A stretch of 41,538 bases of DNA from Paraburkholderia humisilvae (lineage in GTDB: Bacteria; Pseudomonadota; Gammaproteobacteria; Burkholderiales; Burkholderiaceae). Made by a program: the position numbers and the translations under genes. Positions 1-6,985 of this stretch are shown one piece after another (within the stretch, counting starts at the first letter, position 1; the number at the start of each line of letters is the position of its first letter). The stretch spans positions 1-41,538 of the forward strand of contig NZ_CADIKH010000055.1 of NCBI RefSeq assembly GCF_902859855.1, read 5' to 3'. Under the pieces are notes generated by a model. It was not told where the DNA came from, made no database searches, and was given only the letters and a program-made list of their open reading frames with translations.

Positions 1-1311
1 CACCGCATCGGCTTCGTTCGACAGGATCTGCGGCGCGACCAGGTCGACGACGCGCTCGCGCCGGTCAAGCGCGGGCTTGTGGCGTGCGAGCCAGCTCGCG
101 AATACCGGCAGAATGCGCGATGGCCGCAATTCACCGAGCGCGGATAGCAGCGGCGTGCCGTCCGTCGCCTGTTTGCCGATCACGAGTGGGCGGGCGCCGC
201 TTGGCCGGTTGTACAGGTATTCCTTGATCTGCTGTTCGACGACCGGGCCTTTCTCTTCGATCACCAGCACTTCGGTCAGACCGCCAACGAACGCGTCGAT
301 GCGGGTCATTTCGAGCGGGAACGACAAGCCGACCTTATAGATCCGCACGCCAGCCGCGTCCAGGTCGGCGGCCGTCAGATCAAGGCGGCGCAGCGCTTCC
401 ATCAGATCGAGGTGCGCCTTGCCGCATGTGATGATGCCGACGTTCGCATGCGGGCTCGGCGCAATCCACTTGTCGATGCTGTTGACGCGCGCGAAGTGTC
501 GCACCGCGTCGAGCTTGGCGGCGAGACGCGCTTCGATCGCGAGGCTCGGCAGATCGGGCCAGCGATTGTGCAAGCCGTCATCCGGCGTCGTGAAGTCGGC
601 GCACGTGGACCAGTCGGTGCGCAGCGCATCGAGGTCGACGCTCGAGCCGGACTCGACCGTCTCCGAGATCGCCTTGAAGCCGACCCATGCGCCCGAAAAG
701 CGCGACAGTGCCCAGCCGTAGAGTCCGAATTCGAGCATATCGGCGACGTTCGACGGGTTCACGATCGGCATGTGCCACGCGATCATCGCGAAGTCGCTCT
801 GATGCGGCATCGACGACGACACGCAACCGTGATCGTCACCCGCGACCACCAGCACGCCGCCGTGCGGCGACGAGCCGTAGGCGTTGCCGTGCTTTAACGC
901 GTCGCCGGCGCGGTCGACGCCTGGGCCTTTGCCGTACCACATCGCGAATACGCCTTCGACAGTCCGCTGCGGGTCCGCCTCGACGCGCTGCGTGCCGAGC
1001 ACGGCGGTGCCGCCCAGTTCTTCATTGATCGCGGGCAGAAAGCGGATCTCGCTGGCGGCGAGCAGCTTGCCGGCTTTCCACAATTGCTGATCGACCATGC
1101 CGAGCGGCGAGCCGCGATAGCCGCTGACGAAGCCGGCGGTATGCAACCCGCGCGCGTGGTCGAGCGCACGCTGCATCAGCACGAGACGCACCAGCGCCTG
1201 GGTGCCGGTCAGGAAGATGCGGCCGCGCGTCGCGGTGAGGTTGTCGGAAAGCCGATAGTCGGCGAGCGCGGGCGTGCCGTGGCTGAGATCGGCAGGCAGG
1301 CGGGCGGTCAT
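1..1311 (-). CDS. indolepyruvate ferredoxin oxidoreductase family protein (5' part)
   Basis: This is the first 437 codons of a gene that runs off the left edge; the full-length fused family in Burkholderiales is about 1150-1200 residues. Family members oxidatively decarboxylate aryl- or branched 2-oxo acids from amino-acid catabolism to acyl-CoA, using thiamine diphosphate and Fe-S centres in the cytoplasm. Visible family motifs are GYRGSPLG (residues 64-71), WYGKGPGVDRAGDA (125-138) and GDDHGC (158-163), typical of the N-terminal half. The start ATG at 1311 is preceded by GGAG about 9 nt upstream. The reading frame is open to base 1 without a stop. The C-terminal gamma-type domain is not visible, so the fused architecture is inferred from the family. 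Confidence 0.88.
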   Translation of the reverse strand, partial: MTARLPADLSHGTPALADYRLSDNLTATRGRIFLTGTQALVRLVLMQRALDHARGLHTAGFVSGYRGSPLGMVDQQLWKAGKLLAASEIRFLPAINEELGGTAVLGTQRVEADPQRTVEGVFAMWYGKGPGVDRAGDALKHGNAYGSSPHGGVLVVAGDDHGCVSSSMPHQSDFAMIAWHMPIVNPSNVADMLEFGLYGWALSRFSGAWVGFKAISETVESGSSVDLDALRTDWSTCADFTTPDDGLHNRWPDLPSLAIEARLAAKLDAVRHFARVNSIDKWIAPSPHANVGIITCGKAHLDLMEALRRLDLTAADLDAAGVRIYKVGLSFPLEMTRIDAFVGGLTEVLVIEEKGPVVEQQIKEYLYNRPSGARPLVIGKQATDGTPLLSALGELRPSRILPVFASWLARHKPALDRRERVVDLVAPQILSNEADAV

Positions 1312-1500
1312 AGGGCGTCTCCTCGTGATGCGCGCGTCGGCGCGACTTCCGGCTTCGAAAGAGACTCTATTTTTTCGCGCCGATCCGGGAAAATTTTTAC
1401 TAACTTTGCGCGAAGACGACGTGGCAGCGCGATGGCGCGGGCGAATTTCGCCTATTTTGAGATAAATCTGCCGGGGTGCGGTGCGGACCGGTCCAACGGG
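1312..1500. other. intergenic region upstream of the oxidoreductase
   Basis: Between the channel stop and the oxidoreductase start. It has an AT-rich patch at 1386-1404 (GGAAAATTTTTACTAAC on the plus strand) in otherwise GC-rich DNA, which is the likely promoter/operator zone of the minus-strand oxidoreductase. No convincing -35/-10 pair could be fixed. The 10-bp palindrome GGACCGGTCC (1485-1494) lies just after the channel stop and has no U-tract. Confidence 0.4.
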
Positions 1501-2463
1501 TTACGCGTGCTGCTGCCGGGCGGGGTCGACAGGCGCCAAGGGCTCGAACGGCAGGACATCGTCGAACTGCGAGTAGTCCACGTGACTGATGCCGCCCTCT
1601 TCCCGAATGATGTCGACATAACGGTGCTGCCACCGGATATCGCTGGCGAGCCACGAATACCGCGCCTGCATCGTCTGTGCGGTGTTTTCGTCGGAGCCTT
1701 CGATCGTCAGCAGCAGTTCCGCGTCCTGCTTCACGAGCGACTCGGTGGTTGCGCCGAAGAGCGGGCTCTTTTCATCGATCACATGCATCAGGTTCCAGCC
1801 GAACACAAACAGCGGATGCTGATCGCGCACGAGTGGGAGATCGAGAATCCGGCGGATCCGGTAGCCTTCCTGCGTCGTTTCGATGCGCATCAGCCGCAGC
1901 CGTGCGCGCGCCTCGGCGATCACGTTCTGACGCGCGTTGGCTGTGCGTACCATCAGGGTCGTGCGGCCCTCGATCGGATGCACAACCGCGAGGCGCGCGA
2001 AGATGATGAGTGCGCGCGGTCGCGAGAAGCGTGCAAACACGAGTCCGGTGGCCAGCGCGATGCCCGACATCCCGACGAAGATTTCGAGCGTCGCGACCAG
2101 ATGGGCGTAGATGGTCTGCGGATGCATGTCGCCGTAGCCGACGGTCGCGAGGGTTTCGACGCTAAAGAAAAACGCGCCGACGAAGCCTTGTGGGTTCTGA
2201 TTCGCGATCGGCGCGTGGCCGAGCATGTAAAGCGATGCGAACGCGGTGTTGAGTACGAGAAACACCGCCGCCAGCGACGCGAAGAAGGTAGGCCACTTCA
2301 TCGTCAACGCGCGGTGATAGAGGTCATGCCAGACGCGCAACGGCAACCCGTGCGTAATGATCGTATGGGCGCGCACGCGCAGCGTGCGGTCGATCATCAC
2401 GCGGCCGCCGCGTTGACGGGAAGGGTTCGGTTCGTCGGGCCGATCGGACGTGCCGCGCGCCAT
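1501..2463 (-). CDS. inward-rectifier-type potassium channel (KirBac family)
   Basis: A 320-residue inner-membrane potassium channel of the prokaryotic Kir family; KirBac1.1 of B. pseudomallei is the structural prototype at 333 residues. The order is a cytoplasmic slide-helix region (about 30-55), an outer helix (about 57-81), a pore helix, the potassium selectivity filter TVGYGD (107-112), an inner helix (about 119-145), then an immunoglobulin-like cytoplasmic C-terminal domain. The start at 2463 was chosen because GAGGA sits 5 nt upstream. A longer reading from 2577 adds 38 low-quality residues without a Shine-Dalgarno sequence. It stands alone, about 190 bp from the next minus-strand gene. 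Its physiological ligand or gating signal cannot be read from sequence. Confidence 0.93.
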   Translation of the reverse strand: MARGTSDRPDEPNPSRQRGGRVMIDRTLRVRAHTIITHGLPLRVWHDLYHRALTMKWPTFFASLAAVFLVLNTAFASLYMLGHAPIANQNPQGFVGAFFFSVETLATVGYGDMHPQTIYAHLVATLEIFVGMSGIALATGLVFARFSRPRALIIFARLAVVHPIEGRTTLMVRTANARQNVIAEARARLRLMRIETTQEGYRIRRILDLPLVRDQHPLFVFGWNLMHVIDEKSPLFGATTESLVKQDAELLLTIEGSDENTAQTMQARYSWLASDIRWQHRYVDIIREEGGISHVDYSQFDDVLPFEPLAPVDPARQQHA

Positions 2464-2646
2464 CGCATCCTCGGGGTATGAAAACGCGCAAAGCGTAGCA
2501 CGCAACGCATGGGCATCATCTGGATTTCCGTGGAAGGCCCAGCAGCCCGACGGCGCGGCGACAACAATGGCAGGCACAAGCCGTGCGCGGCAACCAGCCG
2601 GCGCCGCGCGCTCAACGTTCGGTCAGATCATACGGACGTGCGCGCT

Positions 2647-2892
2647 TCACGGAAAAGCGCGCGGCTTTGGAATGCCGGCGCCGTGGTCGATATCGGCGAC
2701 CGCGTGCTGATGCGCGGATTCGACCGCCTCCGCTTCGGTTGCATAGCCGGTGTTGCCGCCAATCGTTGTCCAGCGTTGCACTGCGTGGTCGCGATGCCGG
2801 ATCTCGTACTCCGCGTCCCAGCGCGCGCCCTGCAGCGCGAGCGGCCGGACGTGAATCGAGTACACGCCGTAGAGGAAGAGCGGTTCAGTCAT
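2647..2892 (-). CDS. small conserved-looking hypothetical protein (81 aa)
   Basis: An 81-residue protein starting MTEPLFLYGVYSIHV, with a well-placed GGAGG upstream of the ATG at 2892. It is hydrophilic, with no signal peptide or membrane segment. A tryptophan/tyrosine-rich core (RWDAEYEIRHRD) is followed by a helical region with a run of Ala, Glu and His. The look resembles small single-domain Burkholderia proteins of unknown function. I do not recognise a named family. An in-frame extension to 3189 reads into low-complexity sequence and is not believed. Confidence 0.7.
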   Translation of the reverse strand: MTEPLFLYGVYSIHVRPLALQGARWDAEYEIRHRDHAVQRWTTIGGNTGYATEAEAVESAHQHAVADIDHGAGIPKPRAFP

Positions 2893-3031
2893 GTTCGCCT
2901 CCGCCTGTTGAGGACGACAATTCGTGAGGAGATGGATCGATGTGGGATCGATGCGAGTGCACACATCGTCGATGCAGCCGCTCAGGCGGGACAGGACGCG
3001 GCACGCGGCGAACGCACGCCGCGTTCGCCCG

Positions 3032-3253
3032 CTAGAGTTCGAGTTCGCCGAGAATCCGATGGGCAAGCGCTTTTGCTTCTTCAAGCGCTTCTTCGGAGCT
3101 GGCCGATACGCTGTCGACTTCGTAGACCGTGTTTTCGGTCTCGTCGCCTTCGTCGCGCTCGAGCGCGACGACGCCCTGATAGCGTCCACCGTCTACCGGC
3201 CGCACGCTTGCGGTGGCCGTGTAGAGCCCTTTCGTGTAGGTGACGTCCTCCAT
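3032..3253 (-). CDS. small acidic hypothetical protein (73 aa)
   Basis: A 73-residue acidic protein (MEDVTYTKGLYTATASVR at the N-terminus, ending in a helical Glu/Ala-rich stretch) without signal or membrane segments. The N-terminal half alternates beta-type residues with a VVALERDEGDE turn. The ATG at 3253 has a perfect AAGGAG Shine-Dalgarno sequence 7 nt upstream. That Shine-Dalgarno is the 3' arm of a 6-bp hairpin, so translation may be structurally controlled. It is probably a cytoplasmic protein. Function and family are not recognised. It lies between the 81-aa protein and the sugar kinase and may be monocistronic. Confidence 0.75.
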   Translation of the reverse strand: MEDVTYTKGLYTATASVRPVDGGRYQGVVALERDEGDETENTVYEVDSVSASSEEALEEAKALAHRILGELEL

Positions 3254-3260
3254 GATGCAT

Positions 3261-3276
3261 CTCCTTCAGGAAGGAG
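3261..3276 (-). promoter_or_regulatory. Shine-Dalgarno-masking hairpin ahead of the 73-aa gene
   Basis: On the minus-strand mRNA, CTCCTT (3276-3271) can pair perfectly with AAGGAG (3266-3261) around the loop CCTG. The 3' arm is exactly the Shine-Dalgarno sequence of the gene starting at 3253. This is visible directly. That it controls translation is an inference. Confidence 0.5.
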
Positions 3277-3325
3277 ATTCCATCGTAGCACGCCCTTCGA
3301 TCGCTTTCAGACCCGCGCGTGAAGG

Positions 3326-4246
3326 TCAGTCATTGAGCAGCGAGACCACTTCGTCGAGCGTCGGCGAGTGCGCGCCCGCATGGCGGCAAGCGGCCGCGCC
3401 CGCGGCCAGCGCGAACGCGAGATGCTCGTTCCATTTGCGTTGTGGCGCGCTCATCAGGCTGAACAGTAGACCGCCGATCGACGCATCGCCGGCGCCGACC
3501 GTGTCAGCCACTTCGACGCGCGGCGGCGCGGCTTCGACGATCAGCCCGCCGTCGATCAGGGTCGCCTTGTCCGCACCGCGCGTCACCAGTACTACCGCGT
3601 CCGGATTCATCGCGCGCAACTGGTCGAGCGCATTCGCTTCGCTGGTCTTGAACAGCAACCGCAAGTCTTCGTCGGAGACCTTGATCAGGTCCGCCAGCGC
3701 GGCCATTTTGCGCAGCGTCGGCTCGTAGCCGTGCTCCATCAGATTCCGGTAATTCGGGTCGAAGCTGATCTTCACGCCACGCGCGCGCAGCTCCGCTGCG
3801 AGGTGCGCGAGGGTGGCGCCGAGCGGTTGCCGCACGAGGCTGATGCAGCCGAAGTGCGCCCACTTCACCTGCGACATCCAGCCGTCGGGCAGCCTTTGCG
3901 GGTCGAACGCGAGATCCGCGCCGTTTTCACCCATAAAGAAGTAGGCGGGCGGATGCGTTTGATGAACGATCGCCAGCAGCGGCGGAAGGTCGACACGCTG
4001 CATGAAGCGCATGTCGAGGCCGGCTGCGACGCTGGCGTCCCACAGTTCGTCGGAGAAACAGTCGGTGCCGAGGGACCCGGCGCAGGCGGTCGGCAGACCG
4101 AGCCGTGCGACGGCGCGCGCGACATTCCAGCCGGCGCCGCCGGGGCGCGACAGCCAGTGCGAGTCGCCAGTGCGCACAAGGTCGGTCAGTATGTCGCCGG
4201 CCGATACGAAGACGGGTAATTCAGTGCTCGCGGTCATGGTGCTCAC
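3326..4246 (-). CDS. PfkB-family sugar kinase (probable fructokinase)
   Basis: A 306-residue cytoplasmic ribokinase/PfkB-family kinase, most like fructokinases that make fructose 6-phosphate. The N-terminal substrate loop carries PGGAGWNVA (35-43). The C-terminal PfkB signature DTVGAGDASIGG (248-259) supplies the catalytic base D254 and the anion hole. Its ATG overlaps the stop of the upstream epimerase/isomerase gene by 4 nt (ATGA), so translation is probably coupled. Pairing with a mannose-isomerase-like enzyme and a LacI regulator suggests that it phosphorylates the fructose released by the isomerase. Ribose or 2-keto-gluconate as substrate cannot be excluded. Confidence 0.88.
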   Translation of the reverse strand: MSTMTASTELPVFVSAGDILTDLVRTGDSHWLSRPGGAGWNVARAVARLGLPTACAGSLGTDCFSDELWDASVAAGLDMRFMQRVDLPPLLAIVHQTHPPAYFFMGENGADLAFDPQRLPDGWMSQVKWAHFGCISLVRQPLGATLAHLAAELRARGVKISFDPNYRNLMEHGYEPTLRKMAALADLIKVSDEDLRLLFKTSEANALDQLRAMNPDAVVLVTRGADKATLIDGGLIVEAAPPRVEVADTVGAGDASIGGLLFSLMSAPQRKWNEHLAFALAAGAAACRHAGAHSPTLDEVVSLLND

Positions 4247-5562
4247 CGTGCGGTTCGATGCAGAGGGAGCGCGGCGTGCGCGCTCGCATCCGCGGTTTCC
4301 ATTACGGCTTCGGGGTCGGGCAGCGCGTGCATCAGGACTTCGTAGCAGGCGCCCATCGTGTGATAGTCGGTCTTGCCGGCCGGACTCTTCTCGTCGCTGT
4401 ACTTACGGTTGTCGCAAGTGAGAATGCGATACCACGCGCCGTAGCGATGATCGACGAAATGCGCCCAGCTGTAGCGCCACAACTCGTCGTACCAGTCCCA
4501 GAAGCGTTCGTTGCCGGTGCGCTTGCCGAGCAGGGCCGCCGTCGCGAAGGTTTCGGCCTGGACCCAGAAATACTTGTCGTGATCGCAGATCGTGCGGTCT
4601 GGGCCGAAGCCGTAGTAGAGACCGCCGTGATCGTTGTCCCATGCGAATGTCATCGCCGCGTCGAACAGTTCGATCGCGCGCGGCAGCAGCCACGGTAACG
4701 GACGATACCGCTCGAGAATCAGCAGCAGCTTCGCCCATTCGGTCTGATGGCCCGGCTGGAAGCCCCACGGGCGGAAGATGTTCGAGCTGTCTTCCTCGTT
4801 GTAATGCCAGTCGACCGACCAGTCGGCGTGATAGTGCTCCCAGACGAGGCCCTGCGACAGCTTCGCCTGACGAATCGTGACGTTGCTCGCGACGCGTTCC
4901 GCGCGGTCCAGATAGACGAGATGGCCGGTCGCTTCATAGGCGGCGAGCAGCGCTTCGGTCGTGTGCATGTTCGCGTTCTGGCCGCGGTATGTACTGACGC
5001 GCCAGTCGGGCGTCGCTTCGTCCGCATAGAGGCCTGCTGCCGGGTCCCAGAAGCGGTGCTCCAGCAGATCGAAGGTCGCGGCGATCATCGGCTTCGCTTC
5101 TTCGATGCCGGCCATGGACGCATGCGCGTACGCGAGCAGCACGAAGGCGAGACCGTAGCAGTGGCGTGTGCCGTCGAGCGTGCGTTTGTGGCCGTTGCGC
5201 CACTCGAGCTCCCAGTCGTAGCCTTCGTTGTGCGAGTCCCAATGCGCGTCGCGCAGAAACTTGACACCGTGCCGCGCGTACTCGAGGTGCTGCGGGTCGC
5301 CGAACTGCCGGTACGCCATCGCGTAGTTGAACACGTAGCGGCAACTGCTGACGAGATGGCGCGTCGTACGGTTGTAGATCGTGCCGTCGTCGCGCAGAAA
5401 ATGGTGAAAGCCGCCGCTCGGATCGAACACGTTCGGCGCGTAGAAGCGCAGCGTGTGCTCGATGTGCGTGAGCAGGAAGTCGCGGTCGCGGTAGCTTGCG
5501 ACCGGCGGCGCGTTGGCCGCGGACGTCGTCGGGTCGGAAAGAAGCGTGTCGGATTGGGTCAT
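4243..5562 (-). CDS. AGE-family sugar isomerase/epimerase (probable D-mannose isomerase)
   Basis: A 439-residue (alpha/alpha)6-barrel protein of the N-acylglucosamine 2-epimerase superfamily. Members close to YihS or mannose isomerase interconvert mannose and fructose in the cytoplasm. Visible family motifs are RGQNANMHTTEA (193-204), WGFQPGHQTEWA (266-277, with the expected catalytic His272) and KTDYHTMGACYE (397-408, with the expected His401). Both histidines match the two-histidine mechanism of the family. The start at 5562 overlaps the LacI stop by 4 nt, and the stop overlaps the kinase start by 4 nt. Epimerisation of N-acylglucosamine is the alternative, but the kinase partner favours an aldose-ketose isomerase. 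Confidence 0.85.
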   Translation of the reverse strand: MTQSDTLLSDPTTSAANAPPVASYRDRDFLLTHIEHTLRFYAPNVFDPSGGFHHFLRDDGTIYNRTTRHLVSSCRYVFNYAMAYRQFGDPQHLEYARHGVKFLRDAHWDSHNEGYDWELEWRNGHKRTLDGTRHCYGLAFVLLAYAHASMAGIEEAKPMIAATFDLLEHRFWDPAAGLYADEATPDWRVSTYRGQNANMHTTEALLAAYEATGHLVYLDRAERVASNVTIRQAKLSQGLVWEHYHADWSVDWHYNEEDSSNIFRPWGFQPGHQTEWAKLLLILERYRPLPWLLPRAIELFDAAMTFAWDNDHGGLYYGFGPDRTICDHDKYFWVQAETFATAALLGKRTGNERFWDWYDELWRYSWAHFVDHRYGAWYRILTCDNRKYSDEKSPAGKTDYHTMGACYEVLMHALPDPEAVMETADASAHAALPLHRTAR

Positions 5563-6545
5563 AACGGGGTCACCGAGGTACTGGCGCGAACAACAAGATG
5601 GACGGGCAGACGTACTTCGAGTTCGGCTGGCGAGTCTTCGAGCAGCAGTTCGACGCCGCTGCGGCCGAGTGCTTCCTTGTCGACCGCGATGGTCGACAGC
5701 GAGGGTGTCGCGTGCGCCGCGGCGGGAATATCGTCGAAGCCGATGATCGCGATATCGTCGGGTATGCGCAGGCCTCGTGCGATGCATGCGCGCAAGGCGG
5801 CGAGCGCGGCGGCGTCGTTATACGCAAAGACCGCATCGGGCCGCGGACCGGGTGCGTCGAGCAGGCGCTGCATCGCGAGCGCGGCGCCGGTCGCGGGGTC
5901 GAGTCCCGCATCGATTGTCACTTCGAGCGACGGATCGAATAGCAGTCCCGCTTCGAAGAACGCCTTGCGATAGCCGAGCGCGCGCTGCGCAATGCTGTAG
6001 TGTGCGAGCGACCCGCCGATAAACGCAACGCGCGTGCGCTTCTGTTCGAACAGATGGCGCATCGCCAGTGCCGCGCCGGTCGCATTGTCCAGATTCACCG
6101 AGCGCAGGCCGGGCGCCCACAGGTCGATCAGCACGAGTGGGCGGTGCATCGCGGCGAGCGTGGCAAGTGTCTCCGGCTCGACGAAGCCGGCCACCGCGAT
6201 CGCGTCCGGTGCATGCAGCCGCATCTGCTGGACCACGTCTTCGGTCGGTCCGGCGGTCAGCACCGACGGCACGATGCCGCGCTCGCGGCACGCGTCTTCA
6301 ACGCCGTGCAGCACATGAGAGAAAAACGGGCTCGCAGCAAAGTTGTTGTGCTGCCGATGCAGCAGGAACGTGAGCCGGCGAATGCGCGGGCGCAACTGGG
6401 CGGCGTTGTAGCCAAGCCGGCGCGCCGCTTCGACGACGCGTATACGCGTCGCGTCGGACAGGCCCGGCTGGTTTTTCAATGCACGCGAGACGGTGCCGAT
6501 CGACACGCTGGCCTCGCGAGCGACGTCGCGAATCGTGGTTGCCAT
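5559..6545 (-). CDS. LacI-family transcriptional regulator
   Basis: A 328-residue LacI/GalR repressor. The helix-turn-helix TIRDVAREASVSIGTVSRAL (4-23) is followed by a hinge helix, with LGYNAAQLRP near residues 44-53, and then a periplasmic-binding-protein-like sugar-sensing domain containing VAFIGG and DDIAIIGFDD. It is the first gene of an operon with the mannose-isomerase-like and sugar kinase genes, so it probably senses a sugar or sugar phosphate of that pathway and autoregulates. ATG at 6545. The 440-bp upstream gap holds a perfect 7-bp inverted repeat that could be its operator. Confidence 0.93.
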   Translation of the reverse strand: MATTIRDVAREASVSIGTVSRALKNQPGLSDATRIRVVEAARRLGYNAAQLRPRIRRLTFLLHRQHNNFAASPFFSHVLHGVEDACRERGIVPSVLTAGPTEDVVQQMRLHAPDAIAVAGFVEPETLATLAAMHRPLVLIDLWAPGLRSVNLDNATGAALAMRHLFEQKRTRVAFIGGSLAHYSIAQRALGYRKAFFEAGLLFDPSLEVTIDAGLDPATGAALAMQRLLDAPGPRPDAVFAYNDAAALAALRACIARGLRIPDDIAIIGFDDIPAAAHATPSLSTIAVDKEALGRSGVELLLEDSPAELEVRLPVHLVVRASTSVTPL

Positions 6546-6885
6546 CGAAGGGATGACGCCGGACGCGAGGCGCGACGCGGCAGGGTTTGTTTGAGTTCGG
6601 GCGATTGTATAGTAAAACTCACCGTCAAAACCCCGCGAAGTGCTGTCGAAACACGCGTAAATACCCGTACACGAAGGCTTGAGCCGGTAAGTGCGTGTTT
6701 AGTAAAAATGCTAAACAGATGCGTGGGCTGCGGAGGTTGGGTGAAACGGGTTTGAAGCGTGTGTGGTGCCCGGGCACGCATGGCCGGACCGCACGTGGGC
6801 GTTCGGAAGCGGCCAGCACGTACGTGCAATCAGAAGTCGGAGAGACGGTGCGGTGAGTTTTGCGCGCGATGTCGCAGCGGGTTCC
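6546..6885. other. promoter/operator region upstream of the lacI operon
   Basis: No gene is supported here. The stretch contains a local AT-rich area (6605-6720) with two TAGTAAAA copies (around 6608 and 6700) and the inverted repeat at 6696-6717. It is the likely control region of the minus-strand operon. The remainder to the tandem repeats shows nothing definite. Confidence 0.4.
6696..6717. promoter_or_regulatory. candidate LacI-family operator (7-bp inverted repeat)
   Basis: TGTTTAG (6696-6702) and CTAAACA (6711-6717) form a perfect inverted repeat separated by 8 bp, about 150 bp upstream of the lacI start. Size and symmetry suit a dimeric repressor. Its use by the adjacent LacI protein is inferred. 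Confidence 0.45.
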
Positions 6886-6973
6886 GCGGTTGTCCCACGG
6901 TTGTCCGGCAGTGACCCCACAGTTACCCCGCAGTGGCCTCGCAGTTGCCTCGCAGTGGCCTCGCAGTTGCCCC
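6886..6973. repeat. eight 11-bp imperfect tandem repeats
   Basis: Eight consecutive 11-bp units fill 88 bp: GCGGTTGTCCC, ACGGTTGTCCG, GCAGTGACCCC, ACAGTTACCCC, GCAGTGGCCTC, GCAGTTGCCTC, GCAGTGGCCTC, GCAGTTGCCCC. The last six alternate G and T at unit position 6, giving a 22-bp higher-order period. The array starts 12 bp beyond the stop codon of the EAL/GGDEF gene and is non-coding. Confidence 0.9.
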
Positions 6974-6985
6974 CCCGGGCGTCGC

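Noticed and set aside
1084..2481. 465-codon plus-strand frame
   Set aside because: Antisense to the KirBac channel and the oxidoreductase start; low-complexity charged product.
2464..2577. Longer KirBac N-terminus from 2577
   Set aside because: The extra 38 residues lack a ribosome-binding site and resemble no KirBac N-terminus; 2463 has GAGGA.
4747..5973. 408-codon plus-strand frame
   Set aside because: Antisense to the AGE-family gene and lacI, both of which are unambiguous.
6886..6973. CRISPR-like array
   Set aside because: The units are 11 bp, contiguous and without spacers; no cas gene nearby.
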